This document shows, one piece after another, positions 52,955 through 61,728 of a stretch of 64,000 nt of DNA. The notes beneath the pieces are model-generated. The model was not told where the DNA came from. It ran no database searches and was given only the letters and a program-made list of their open reading frames with translations. How positions within the stretch are numbered: the stretch's first letter is position 1; every line of letters starts with the position of its first letter. Source of the stretch: Azophilus sp965221755 (GTDB lineage: Bacteria > Pseudomonadota > Gammaproteobacteria > Pseudomonadales > Azotimanducaceae); NCBI GenBank assembly GCA_965221755.1, contig OZ244921.1:3038001-3102000 (forward strand), in the 5' to 3' direction. The translations under genes and the position numbers were made by a program.

Positions 52955-54247
52955 ATGGGCGACGACGGGCTTCAGGCAGATGCGGGGCGGCCGCTGGCGG
53001 ATCGGCTGCGCCCCATGGCATTGGCGGACTTTGCGGGCCAGACGCACTTGGTGGGGGAGGGCGCCCCCTTGGCGCGTCTGGCCGCGAAGGGGCGGATGCA
53101 TTCCATGATCCTTTGGGGACCGCCCGGTTCCGGCAAGACCACCTTGGCCCGCCTGCTTGCCGATCGCGCCGGGATTGGCTGGATCTCCCTGAGCGCGGTG
53201 CTCGCCGGCGTCAAGGACGTGCGCGAGGCGGTGCGCAGCGCCGAAGCGGCGCGCCGGCTGGGACAGGGCACGGCATTGTTCGTCGATGAGGTGCATCGCT
53301 TCAACAAGGCCCAGCAGGATGCCTTCCTGCCCCATGTGGAGCGTGGCGTTGTGACCTTCGTCGGCGCGACCACCGAGAATCCGTCGTTTGAAGTCAACGC
53401 GGCCCTGCTTTCCCGCGCTCGGGTGCATGTGCTCAAGGCCCTCGACGCCAAGGCGTTGCGCCAGGTTCTGCACCGGGCGGCCAACGCCTTGGGCGTCGCC
53501 GTGGACGGCGATGCCGCAGACCGGTTGGTTGAGTTGGCGGACGGCGATGCCCGGCGCCTGCTCAACCTGCTTGAAACCGTTGCCCAACTGGGCGGCAAGC
53601 GCATCGACCGCAGCCTCGTCGAACAGGCCGCGCCCGCCCGCGGGCGCCGTTTCGACAAGGGCGGCGATCTGTTCCACGAGCAGATTTCGGCGTTGCACAA
53701 GGCGGTGCGCGGCAGTGCCGTCGATGCGGCCCTGTACTGGTTCTGCCGCATGCTGGACGGCGGCTGCGACCCGCGCTACATCGCCCGGCGGCTGGTGCGC
53801 ATGGCCAGCGAGGAAGTGGGCAACGCCGACCCCCGCGCCCTGCAGATGGCGCTGGCCGCTTGGGATGCCTACGATCGTCTGGGAGCCCCGGAAGGGGAGT
53901 TGGCCATTGCCCAGGCGGTGATCTACTTGGCCAGCGTTCCCAAGAGCAATGCCGCCTACCGAGCCTTCGGAGCCGCCCAGGCCCATGTGGCGCAAACCCC
54001 TTCCCTGGACGTGCCCATGCATCTGCGCAACGCTCCCACCCGGCTGCTGAAGGGCCTCGGCTACGGCAAGGGCTATCGCTACGCCCACGATGAAGCCGAA
54101 GCCTACGCGGCCGGCGAAAGGTACTTCCCGGACGAGCTGGAGCCACAGCGCTACTACCGGCCAGTGGAGCGGGGCTTGGAGGCGAGGATCAAGGCCCGCT
54201 TGGAGCGCCTGCGGGCGCTTGACGAAGAGGTGCGGGCGGCTCGATGA
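52955..54247 (+). CDS. rarA: Replication-associated recombination protein A
   Basis: A 430-residue AAA+ clamp-loader-like ATPase (MgsA). PLADRLRPMALADFAGQTHLVGEGAPL, Walker A GPPGSGKT and Walker B LFVDEVHRFNKAQQDAFLP are diagnostic. Start MGDDG at 52955 is favoured; an ATG at 52862 would overlap lolA by 38 bp. Stop overlaps crcB (ATGA). Confidence 0.95.
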   Translation: MGDDGLQADAGRPLADRLRPMALADFAGQTHLVGEGAPLARLAAKGRMHSMILWGPPGSGKTTLARLLADRAGIGWISLSAVLAGVKDVREAVRSAEAARRLGQGTALFVDEVHRFNKAQQDAFLPHVERGVVTFVGATTENPSFEVNAALLSRARVHVLKALDAKALRQVLHRAANALGVAVDGDAADRLVELADGDARRLLNLLETVAQLGGKRIDRSLVEQAAPARGRRFDKGGDLFHEQISALHKAVRGSAVDAALYWFCRMLDGGCDPRYIARRLVRMASEEVGNADPRALQMALAAWDAYDRLGAPEGELAIAQAVIYLASVPKSNAAYRAFGAAQAHVAQTPSLDVPMHLRNAPTRLLKGLGYGKGYRYAHDEAEAYAAGERYFPDELEPQRYYRPVERGLEARIKARLERLRALDEEVRAAR

Positions 54248-54621
54248 GCGGCGTTGCGGCAGTGGCTCTGGGCGGCGCCTTGGGCGCCGTGGCGCGCCAC
54301 TTGATGTCCGTGTCCATCTCCGGCGTCCCGGGGGTTGGCGTCGGCTTTCCTTGGGCCACCCTGGCCATCAACGTCGCCGGCAGCCTCGGCATCGGCTTGG
54401 CTTGGGGCAGCTGGTCGCATTCGGCTTGGTTCGAGGAATGGGGAAGGGCTTTTCTGGTCGTCGGCGTGCTCGGCGGCTTCACCACTTTTTCCGCGTTTTC
54501 CCTGGAGGGCCTGATGTTGATTGACTCAGGAAGGTGGGGCGCTGCCGTTGCCTATGCGATGGCCAGCGTGATGGGCTGCCTGTTCGCTGCTTGGCTGGGA
54601 CAGCGTTTTCCGGGAGTTTGA
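54244..54621 (+). CDS. crcB: Fluoride ion channel Fluc/CrcB
   Basis: A 125-residue four-helix membrane protein exporting fluoride. GGALGAVARHLMS, INVAGSLGIGLAWG and the signature GFTTFSAFSLE are present. No crcB fluoride riboswitch is expected or seen because it is embedded within rarA-crcB-serS. Confidence 0.95.
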   Translation: MSGVAAVALGGALGAVARHLMSVSISGVPGVGVGFPWATLAINVAGSLGIGLAWGSWSHSAWFEEWGRAFLVVGVLGGFTTFSAFSLEGLMLIDSGRWGAAVAYAMASVMGCLFAAWLGQRFPGV

Positions 54622-54624
54622 GAG

Positions 54625-55908
54625 ATGCTGGACCTCAAGCAATTGCGGCAGGATCCCGACGCGGTCGCCCAACGGCTTCGGATCCGGCACTTCAACTTGG
54701 ACACGGCGGCGTTGCGCGCCTTGGAGGCGGAGCGGCGGCAGCTGCAGTCCCGGGCCGAGCAGCTGCAGCGCGAGCGCAACGCCCGCTCCAAGGCCATTGG
54801 CGAGGCCAAGGCCCGGGGCGAGGACATTGCGCCTCTCCTGGCCCAAGTCGGCGACTTGGGCGAACGCCTGAAAGCGGCCAAGGCGAAGCTCGCCGACCTC
54901 CAGGAGCGGCAGCATCGCTTTCTTTCCGAAATTCCCAACCTGCCCGATGCCTCAGTGCCGGAAGGCAGGAAGGAGGAGGACAACTTGGAGCTGGGAACTT
55001 GGGGACGGATGCCGCAAATCGATTTCGATCCCTTGGACCATGTGGATCTTGGCGCCGGCGGCGCGTTGGACTTTGCCGCCGCGGTGAAGATATCCGGCGC
55101 CCGCTTCGTGGTGATGAGGGGTGCTGCGGCGCGCCTGCACCGGGCGCTCACCCAGTTCATGCTCGACACCCACGTTGAGGAGCACGGCTACACCGAGGTT
55201 TACGCCCCCTACATCGTCAATTCGGCGTCGCTGTTCGGCACTGGCCAATTGCCGAAGTTCGCCGATGAGCAATTCACCTTGGCAGGCGCCGACGGCTTGC
55301 ACCTAATTCCCACGGCGGAAGTGCCGGTCACCAATCTCTACCGCGACGCCATCATCGACGTCGAGGCGCTGCCCATCCGCCACGTCTGTCACACCCCGTG
55401 CTTTCGCAGCGAAGCCGGCAGCTACGGCAAGGACACCCGGGGCATGATCCGCCAGCACCAGTTCGAGAAGGTCGAGCTGGTGCAGTTCGTGCGGCCCCAA
55501 GCGTCTTGGCAGGCATTTGAGGAACTCACCGGCCATGCCGAGGCCATCCTGAGGAAGCTGGAGTTGCCCTACCGGACGGTGGCGCTGTGCGGCGGCGAAC
55601 TCGGCTTCGCCGCCGCCAAGACCATCGACTTGGAAGTCTGGCTGCCCGGACAGGGGCGCTACCGGGAGATCTCCTCGTGCAGCAACTTCCTGGACTTTCA
55701 GGCGCGGCGCATGATGGCCCGTTGCAAGGATGCGGGCGGCGGCGCCAACGCATACGTCCACACCTTGAACGGCTCGGCGCTGGCCGTTGGCCGCACCTTG
55801 GTTGCGGTGCTGGAGAACTTTCAGGACGGGGCGGGCGGGGTGTCAATTCCGGATGCTCTTCGGCCCTACATGGGCGGCGCGGTCACGCTCGACTTAAGCG
55901 CGGTCTGA
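54625..55908 (+). CDS. serS: Seryl-tRNA synthetase
   Basis: A 427-residue class II synthetase. Residues 30-100 form the coiled-coil arm (RRQLQSRAEQLQRERNARSK). Catalytic region includes LIPTAEVPVTNLY, RHVCHTPCFRSEAGSYGKDTRGMIRQHQFEKVELV and the motif 3 NGSALAVGRTLVAVLENFQ. Begins 3 bp after crcB. Also needed for Sec-tRNA formation, if the organism makes selenoproteins. Confidence 0.97.
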   Translation: MLDLKQLRQDPDAVAQRLRIRHFNLDTAALRALEAERRQLQSRAEQLQRERNARSKAIGEAKARGEDIAPLLAQVGDLGERLKAAKAKLADLQERQHRFLSEIPNLPDASVPEGRKEEDNLELGTWGRMPQIDFDPLDHVDLGAGGALDFAAAVKISGARFVVMRGAAARLHRALTQFMLDTHVEEHGYTEVYAPYIVNSASLFGTGQLPKFADEQFTLAGADGLHLIPTAEVPVTNLYRDAIIDVEALPIRHVCHTPCFRSEAGSYGKDTRGMIRQHQFEKVELVQFVRPQASWQAFEELTGHAEAILRKLELPYRTVALCGGELGFAAAKTIDLEVWLPGQGRYREISSCSNFLDFQARRMMARCKDAGGGANAYVHTLNGSALAVGRTLVAVLENFQDGAGGVSIPDALRPYMGGAVTLDLSAV

Positions 55909-55922
55909 AGGAGGCGGGATTC

Positions 55923-57305
55923 ATGGACTACCTCCCGCTGCACCTCGACGTGCGCGGCCGGGACTGCTTGGTGGTGGGCGGCGGCGCGTTGGCGCTGCGC
56001 AAGGTCGAGTTGCTGCTCAGGGCGGGCGCGGCGGTCAGCGTGGTCGCGAAAGCCTGCTGCGATGAGCTGCGCGGGTTGGCGGGGAGCGGCTCCCTGCTGC
56101 TGACCGAGCGCGGCTATCGGTCCGCCGACGCCGATGGTCGTCGGCTGGTGGTCGCCGCCACCGACGATGCGGCCCTCAACGCCCGCATCCACGCGGACTG
56201 CGAAGCGCGCGCCATTTGGGTGAACGCCGTGGATGCGCCGCAATTCTGCTCGGCGATCTTTCCCGCCATCGTCGATCGCGGCTGCGTTCAAATCTCCGTT
56301 TCCACGGGTGGCCGGTCACCCGCTTTGGCGAGGATTGCGCGCGGCTGGATTGAAGCCCGCCTGCCGCCGCGCTTGGACGCGCTGGCGGAATTCGCAGCCG
56401 AGCGCCGCGAGCGGGTCGCGGCGGCGCTGCCGGACTTGGGCAGGCGGCGAGCCTTCTGGGAGCGGATCCTCAACGGCGCGGTCTCCGAGCGCCTGCTGGC
56501 CGGCGCTTCGGCGCGGGCGGAGGCGGCCTTTGCGCAAGCCCTTGCGGCTCCGGCCGAGGGCGGCGCTGGCTTGGTGTCCCTGATCGGCGCCGGTCCAGGC
56601 GATCCGGAGCTGCTGACCCTCAAGGCCCTGCGGCTGCTTCAGGAGGCCGATGCCGTGCTCTATGACAACTTGGTCAACGAGCGGATACTGGATTTCGCCC
56701 GCCGCGATGCGGAGCGCATCTACGTCGGCAAGCGGCAGCGTTTCGCCGGCGTGCGCCAAGCGGCCATCAACGACCTGCTCGCCGAACGGGCCTTGGCGGG
56801 CCAGCGCGTGGCGCGCCTCAAGGGCGGGGATCCCTTCATCTTCGGCCGCGGGGGCGAGGAGATCGAGACGCTGGCCGCCCAAGGCATCGACTGCGTGGTG
56901 GTGCCCGGCATCACCGCCGCCTTGGGCGCCGCCAGCACCGCCGGCATCCCCCTGACCCACCGCGACTTGGCCCAGTCCGTGCGCTTCGTCACCGGCCACC
57001 GGGTCAACGACCAAGTGAACTTGGATTGGCCGGAACTCATCAATCCCCACCAAACCCTCGTGGTCTATATGGGTCTGTTGGGCTTGACGGAGATCGTCGG
57101 CAAGCTCATCGGCCAAGGCATGAACCCGCAAACTCCCGCGCTGCTCATCGAGCGCGCCACCTTGCCGGAGCAGCGCCAAGTGCAAGCGCCCCTGCGCGAA
57201 CTGCCCGCTGCCGTCGCCGCCGCCGAAGTCAGCGGTCCAACCCTCATCATCATTGGCCAGGTGGTCAATTTGGGGGTTCATGCCAGCGGCAGGCCGCGCG
57301 CTTAG
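55923..57305 (+). CDS. cysG: Siroheme synthase CysG
   Basis: A 460-residue trifunctional enzyme. The N-terminal part (CLVVGGGALALRKVELLLRAGA, CSAIFPAIVDRG) is the NAD-dependent precorrin-2 dehydrogenase/ferrochelatase; the C-terminal part from about residue 215 (SLIGAGPGDPELLTLKALRLLQEADAVLYDNLV) is uroporphyrinogen III methyltransferase. Makes siroheme for sulfite and nitrite reductases; complements cysH at 30 kb. AGGAGGCGGG ribosome site. Confidence 0.96.
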   Translation: MDYLPLHLDVRGRDCLVVGGGALALRKVELLLRAGAAVSVVAKACCDELRGLAGSGSLLLTERGYRSADADGRRLVVAATDDAALNARIHADCEARAIWVNAVDAPQFCSAIFPAIVDRGCVQISVSTGGRSPALARIARGWIEARLPPRLDALAEFAAERRERVAAALPDLGRRRAFWERILNGAVSERLLAGASARAEAAFAQALAAPAEGGAGLVSLIGAGPGDPELLTLKALRLLQEADAVLYDNLVNERILDFARRDAERIYVGKRQRFAGVRQAAINDLLAERALAGQRVARLKGGDPFIFGRGGEEIETLAAQGIDCVVVPGITAALGAASTAGIPLTHRDLAQSVRFVTGHRVNDQVNLDWPELINPHQTLVVYMGLLGLTEIVGKLIGQGMNPQTPALLIERATLPEQRQVQAPLRELPAAVAAAEVSGPTLIIIGQVVNLGVHASGRPRA

Positions 57306-57315
57306 GCGTCATGGG

Positions 57316-58023
57316 CTAGCCGTCCGCTTCCGCCTGCCGGTCGAGATGGGCGATCAGTTCGGCGGGCAGGTTCAAGCGGTGCGCCAAGGCTTCCATGTAG
57401 GCCTTTTCCGCTGGATGGTCGATGTCGATCGCCAGCCTTGAGACGAGGTAGATCTCGGCGGCCTGCTCCGGGGTGCTTGCGGCGGCCGCAATCTCGGCCA
57501 GGTCGGGGGGCTTGGACAGGGCATCGAACACGAACGCCTTGCCTTCCGCATCGAGGCCGAGGCGTTCGACCTGCTCGAAGACGCGGCCCTGCTCTTCGCC
57601 GTCAACCACGCCATCGGCCTTGGCCGCACCGATCATGGCTCGGATCAGGGAGAGCTCGAAGCGCTCGCCGCTGCTTGCCGGGGCGGCGGCGGGCAAAAAC
57701 CGGGCATCCACGTTCCCGGCGTCCACCGCCGTTGCGGTTGGCGCGGTTTCCGGCGCGGCGCCGTTCTTCCAGTTCTGGTAGGCCTTCAGCGCCAGTGCGC
57801 CGAGGGCGGCTGCGCCGCCGTAGCCGGCGACCCTGCCTACTTTTTTGCGCGCCTTCTTGTTGCCGAGCAGAAGGCCGACCACGCCGCCGGCCGCGAGGCC
57901 CCCGGCCAGTGCGGTGCCGCCGCCCAGGCCGCCGATCCGCTGCTTGGCGGCCTCGGCGGCGGATTTGGCGCCGGTGGCGGCGTCAGCGCCGAGAAACCGG
58001 TTCAACAATTGGTTGGGGTCCAT
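57316..58023 (-). CDS. DUF533/TerB-like protein
   Basis: A 235-residue protein with an N-terminal membrane-like Gly/Ala segment (GGTALAGGLAAGGVVGLLLGNKKARK) and a C-terminal TerB-like helical domain (ELSLIRAMIGAAKADGVVDGEEQGRVFEQVERLG). Matches the DUF533 family (E. coli YebE). Function unknown. Converges with cysG. Confidence 0.88.
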   Translation of the reverse strand: MDPNQLLNRFLGADAATGAKSAAEAAKQRIGGLGGGTALAGGLAAGGVVGLLLGNKKARKKVGRVAGYGGAAALGALALKAYQNWKNGAAPETAPTATAVDAGNVDARFLPAAAPASSGERFELSLIRAMIGAAKADGVVDGEEQGRVFEQVERLGLDAEGKAFVFDALSKPPDLAEIAAAASTPEQAAEIYLVSRLAIDIDHPAEKAYMEALAHRLNLPAELIAHLDRQAEADG

Positions 58024-58115
58024 TTGATCTCCACAGTTTGTTCAAGGAATCCGCCAGGCAGTCTCGCTTGGGGCGGCTTGGAAGGCGGCATTCTACAATC
58101 ATGTTCCGCGTTTCA

Positions 58116-58218
58116 GCGCGACCTGGCGGTCTCAGCGGACCTTCGGTCCGTGGGAGTTTCGCCGGCGCCAAGCGCCGCGCTCGTCGGGCCGGCAGGATCG
58201 ATGTGTTTCCGAACCCGC
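58116..58218 (-). repeat. Dispersed palindromic repeat, copy 12 (subtype with extra hairpin)
   Basis: gcgcgacctggcggtctcag, extra hairpin cggaccttcggtccg (58136-58150), ggagtttcgccggcg and gtgtttccgaacccgc. Shares the extra hairpin with copy 2. Fills most of the gap between the DUF533 gene and tusE. Confidence 0.65.
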
Positions 58219-58281
58219 CGCCGTTGCGTGGGTTGGGTTCCTGCCGTCCTTGGGGCGCTTGGTCCCTTTGACGAAAAGCGC

Positions 58282-58593
58282 CTACAGGCAGTTGGTCGGC
58301 CTTGGCAAGCCGGCGATCTTGGCGGCAAGGCGAGCGGGACTTCCCGGAAACAGCTTGAGCAGGTGGAGGCTTGAACCCTGCTCCTCGCCGAGGTTGGCGC
58401 GCACCCACTTGACCAAGGGACGCATGTCCGGGCTGAGGTCGTAGGCGCGGTGGAACGCTTGAGCGAGCTCAATGACTTGCCAGTGGGCGGCGGTGAGCGC
58501 AATGCCGCTGCGCCGGGCAAGCTCCTTCGCCACGGCGGGGCTCCAGTCAGCCGGGTTGCGCAGGTAGCCGTCCTTGTCGGTGTCCGGCAGCAC
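58282..58593 (-). CDS. tusE: Sulfurtransferase TusE (DsrC family)
   Basis: A 103-residue DsrC-like protein. DKDGYLRNPADWSPAVAKELARR and the C-terminal RPTNCL with penultimate Cys102, the persulfide-carrying residue, are visible. Receives sulfur from TusBCD and passes it to MnmA. GTG start 1 bp after the tusB stop. Confidence 0.9.
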   Translation of the reverse strand: MLPDTDKDGYLRNPADWSPAVAKELARRSGIALTAAHWQVIELAQAFHRAYDLSPDMRPLVKWVRANLGEEQGSSLHLLKLFPGSPARLAAKIAGLPRPTNCL

Positions 58594-58594
58594 T

Positions 58595-58861
58595 TTAGAC
58601 GCTCCAAGTGACGACGCGCTCGCAGCGTTCCACGAGGCGCACGAAGTCGTCGAAGGAGACTGCGCGGACGCTCGGGTGGATGCGTCGGGCAAGGCCGCGG
58701 GCGCGAACGTCGGGCTCAAGCGCGTGGAACTCAGCGCCGCTGCGCGCCTGCTGCGCGAGGTAGGTGCCGTCCTCGATCAGCAAAACGGCATCCTTGGGAT
58801 GGAGCAGCGGCTGGCAGCCTTCCCAGGCGGCGGGCTTGTTGACCAAGTGCAAGGTGGCCAC
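58595..58861 (-). CDS. tusB: Sulfur relay protein TusB (DsrH family)
   Basis: An 88-residue protein, VATLHLVNKPAAWEGCQPLLHPKDAVLLIEDGTYLA..., with the DsrH opening and a C-terminal VSFDDFVRLVERCERVVTW. Part of the TusBCD complex. GTG start 2 bp after the tusC stop. Confidence 0.88.
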   Translation of the reverse strand: MATLHLVNKPAAWEGCQPLLHPKDAVLLIEDGTYLAQQARSGAEFHALEPDVRARGLARRIHPSVRAVSFDDFVRLVERCERVVTWSV

Positions 58862-58863
58862 GA

Positions 58864-59220
58864 TCAGCCCGTCACGATGTCCTGGCGCTCGATCAGGCGC
58901 TTTTGCTGGTCGTAGTCCAGCCAGGTTACGGGCAGGCACAGGTTGGCGTCGCCCAAGCCGAGGCGTTCCGCCGAAGGGCGGCAGGCGAACAGGTCGGTGA
59001 CGCCGTACTCCGGCAGGGCGCCCAGCATCTTGCCCACCGTTCGGCTGCCCACTGCGCCGCCGTCCTGGTCGCTGAGCAACTGATGCAACCCGGCGCCTGT
59101 GAACAACACGCTCACCTGCTGGTCCAGGACGCCGGCCACCAGAATGGCCTCAATGGCCTCCAAGGCGTGGCTTGCGCCATAGGGCGTCCTGTTGAGCAAA
59201 AACAGAATGCGCTTGGCCAT
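58864..59220 (-). CDS. tusC: Sulfur relay protein TusC (DsrF family)
   Basis: A 118-residue DsrE-fold protein, MAKRILFLLNRTPYGASHALEAIEAILVAG..., with SVLFTGAGLHQLL and a C-terminal VTWLDYDQQKRLIERQDIV. Start overlaps the tusD stop. Confidence 0.9.
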   Translation of the reverse strand: MAKRILFLLNRTPYGASHALEAIEAILVAGVLDQQVSVLFTGAGLHQLLSDQDGGAVGSRTVGKMLGALPEYGVTDLFACRPSAERLGLGDANLCLPVTWLDYDQQKRLIERQDIVTG

Positions 59221-59612
59221 CAGGCGGCGAAGGTCACAAAGCGGTCGGATGCGGTCATGGCTTCGATGAGCTGCCCCAAGCCGACGATGGCGAACGCCGG
59301 ATGGACGGTGGCGGCTTTCCTTTCGTAACGGTCGCGTTCGGTCTCGTCGAGCATCCCGCGCTTCAAGGCGTTGGCGATGCAAACGGCGAGTTCGATCCCA
59401 TGGGCCTCGCCGAGGCGAACCCAACCGGCGTGCAGATCCTCCTCATCCTGGGGTGCCACGCCCTGATCGGCGGCGGCCAGCACTGCGTCATGGTAGAAGA
59501 ACACCCGATGAACCCGATGTCCCAGGCGCAGGGCGCTTTCAACGAAGCGCAGCGCCGTTCTTGAGCCGGCGCTGGCGTAAGGGGCGCCGTGTACGGCAAC
59601 GGAAATGACCAA
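59220..59612 (-). CDS. tusD: Sulfurtransferase TusD (DsrE family)
   Basis: A 130-residue DsrE-fold protein. VAVHGAPYASAGSRTALRFVESALRLGH and the active Cys in IELAVCIANALKRGM (about residue 77) are typical. Takes persulfide from TusA. Start is a TTG. First gene of tusD-C-B-E; MnmA, the final acceptor, is encoded at 35.6 kb. The neighbours and MnmA favour Tus rather than the sulfur-oxidation Dsr version. Confidence 0.9.
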   Translation of the reverse strand: MVISVAVHGAPYASAGSRTALRFVESALRLGHRVHRVFFYHDAVLAAADQGVAPQDEEDLHAGWVRLGEAHGIELAVCIANALKRGMLDETERDRYERKAATVHPAFAIVGLGQLIEAMTASDRFVTFAA

Positions 59613-59641
59613 GGCCAGCCGCCTCGCTGAACGTTGAGCGA

Positions 59642-59647
59642 AGTATA
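59642..59647 (-). promoter_or_regulatory. Candidate -10 element TATACT before tusD
   Basis: On the minus strand GCTATACT lies 30 bp upstream of the tusD start. Confidence 0.45.
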
Positions 59648-59756
59648 GCAGCGCCGGACTGGATTGAACGCCGCCGCGCGGCGGCTTGCCGGGCCGCTCC
59701 CGAATCGGGCGCCCTGTTGCCCGAACGGCGGCTGTCCGGGCGGCGGCTGTCCGGGC

Positions 59757-61460
59757 TCAAAGGTAGTAAACGAACACGTAGCCGGTGAGCAGCACCGCGA
59801 TCCAAAGCGCGGTTGCGCCGATTGGCCAAGTGCGGGCGAACACGCCTGCTCGACCGCTTTCAGCGGAGGTGGACATATGGCGCGCCGCCAGCTTCCGAAG
59901 CTTGCGCGCAACCTCGTTCACGGCGCCTTCCAGAGCGTGCCCAGCCTTCCGCAGCATGGCGTAGGCCACGCGCGCGCCGCCAAGCAGCGCTACGCGCCAC
60001 AGCCAGTCCGCGTCCAGGCTGATGGTCTGGGTGCGCTTCATCAGCGGCAGCAGCAGGAAGAAGGCGAGCCCCGAAAACAAAAGCAGCTGCAGATGGAACA
60101 ACACTTTGCCGGCCGTGTAGGGCTCGTAGTCAACCGGATGCGGCAGCAAGCGGTACAGCAGTTCCGGCGCCACGCCCAGCAGGATGCAGAGGAAAGCGAA
60201 GATCAGCATCGCTGCGGACATGTTCCAAGGGGCGTCCTTGGGGCGCAGCCCCGAGTCCCGCTGGAAAAAGACGAACCAAGGAAACTTGATTCCGGCGTGC
60301 AGGAAAACGCCCGCCGATGCGGCAGCGAGCGTGAAGTAGGTGAACACGAGCATCTCGTCGGCCGCCGCTTGGGAGATCAAGCTCTTGGTCGTGAAGCCGG
60401 AGGTCAGCGGAAACCCGGAGATGGACAATGCGCCGACTATGCCGAAGATGGCGGTCAGCGGCATGGTTCGGAACAGTCCGCCGACGTCGCTGCACCGGTT
60501 GAGGCCGGTTCTCAAGACCACCACGCCGGCGCTCATGAACAGCAGCGCCTTGTAGATGATGTGCGCGAAGGCATGGGCCGCAGCGCCGTTCAAGGCCATC
60601 TCGGTGCCAATCCCGATGGCGCAGACCATGAAGCCGACCTGGTTGACGATCGAGAACGCGAGGATGCGGCGGATGTCGTTCTCAAGCAGGGCGTAGATGA
60701 TGCCGTACATGACCATGAACAAGCCGATGCCGATCAGCAGCGGCTCGCCCGGAAACAGCAGAATGAGCGCCAGCACGGCGGTCTTCGTGGTGAAGGCGGA
60801 CAGGAAGACGGAGCCTGTTGGGCTCGATTCCGGGTAGGCATCCGACAGCCAAGCCGATGCCGGCGGCGCCGCTGCGTTGATCAGAATGCCGATCAGGATC
60901 ATGGCGGTGTCGAAATTGCCCACCAGCATGGCCTGGACGTCGATCGACCCCGTGCGCACGGCGACGCCCTCGATGCCGACCTTGAGGATCACGCCGCCGA
61001 GCAGGTGCATGATGGCGTAGCGGATGCCGGCCGAGCGCGTCCGGCGCTGGCTGCCGCTCCAGATCACGAACGTTGAGGTCAGCGCCATCAATTCCCAGAA
61101 CAGGAACAGCGTGATCAGGTCTCCGGCGAAGCAGACGCCGATCGCCCCGGCGGCGTAGGCATGGGCGGCCGTCAGCTCATGCCATTTCGCGTGTCGATAG
61201 GCGTAGAGGCCGCCAACGAAGGCCATCAGCGAAAAGATGATCGCGAACAGCCGGCGGACGGGGCTGCCCTCCAAGGGTTCTATGCGGTAGTCGAGGAAGG
61301 CGATGTCGAAGGCGACGCCGTCCGGCACCTGCCAGGCCATCCAGAGCGTCAACAGCGGTGCGGCGAGGACCGCAACGCCGCGCACGGCCCCGCGGACCAG
61401 CCCGATCAGCGAGGCGCCGAGCAGCAGCGCAAGGCCTGGCGGGATGAGTTCAAGCGTCAT
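59757..61460 (-). CDS. Proton-antiporter-like membrane subunit (MrpD/NuoL type), third in cluster
   Basis: A 567-residue protein with about 14 hydrophobic segments, of the NuoL/M/N-MrpA/D superfamily. Core signatures: FWELMALTSTFVIW, FTTKTAVLALILLFPG, LLENDIRRILAFSIVNQVGFMVCAIG and AHAFAHIIYKALLFMSAGVV, with charged residues within membrane helices (Glu, Lys, His) used in proton or sodium transfer. It has an extra C-terminal part. Overlaps the upstream 92-residue gene by 11 bp. Confidence 0.85.
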   Translation of the reverse strand: MTLELIPPGLALLLGASLIGLVRGAVRGVAVLAAPLLTLWMAWQVPDGVAFDIAFLDYRIEPLEGSPVRRLFAIIFSLMAFVGGLYAYRHAKWHELTAAHAYAAGAIGVCFAGDLITLFLFWELMALTSTFVIWSGSQRRTRSAGIRYAIMHLLGGVILKVGIEGVAVRTGSIDVQAMLVGNFDTAMILIGILINAAAPPASAWLSDAYPESSPTGSVFLSAFTTKTAVLALILLFPGEPLLIGIGLFMVMYGIIYALLENDIRRILAFSIVNQVGFMVCAIGIGTEMALNGAAAHAFAHIIYKALLFMSAGVVVLRTGLNRCSDVGGLFRTMPLTAIFGIVGALSISGFPLTSGFTTKSLISQAAADEMLVFTYFTLAAASAGVFLHAGIKFPWFVFFQRDSGLRPKDAPWNMSAAMLIFAFLCILLGVAPELLYRLLPHPVDYEPYTAGKVLFHLQLLLFSGLAFFLLLPLMKRTQTISLDADWLWRVALLGGARVAYAMLRKAGHALEGAVNEVARKLRKLAARHMSTSAESGRAGVFARTWPIGATALWIAVLLTGYVFVYYL

Positions 61461-61728
61461 CGGCAGGGTCCTCGCCTTTGTCGTAGTAACGCTCGTGGCG
61501 CTTGAGCAGGTAGCCGAGGCCCTTGGCCGTCAGAACCATCGCCAAGCAGGACAGGAATCCGAAGGCCGCGCCGAATCCCGGCCAGCCATCCACCTGAAAG
61601 TGGCCCTTGATCGAAATTGCCGACTGCGCCGCCACGCTAAGCGCCAGCAACGCCCAAAACGCGCGCCAGATGAGCTTGATGGTGGATGGCCGGGCTAGCC
61701 AGTGGTCGGGCTGGTCGTGCGCTTTCAT
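61450..61728 (-). CDS. Small two-helix membrane protein of the antiporter cluster
   Basis: A 92-residue protein with hydrophobic segments LIWRAFWALLALSVAAQSAI and FGAAFGFLSCLAMVLTAKGLG and a charged tail. It abuts the next antiporter gene and overlaps the following one, so it is probably a subunit of the same complex. Family not recognised. Confidence 0.75.
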   Translation of the reverse strand: MKAHDQPDHWLARPSTIKLIWRAFWALLALSVAAQSAISIKGHFQVDGWPGFGAAFGFLSCLAMVLTAKGLGYLLKRHERYYDKGEDPADDA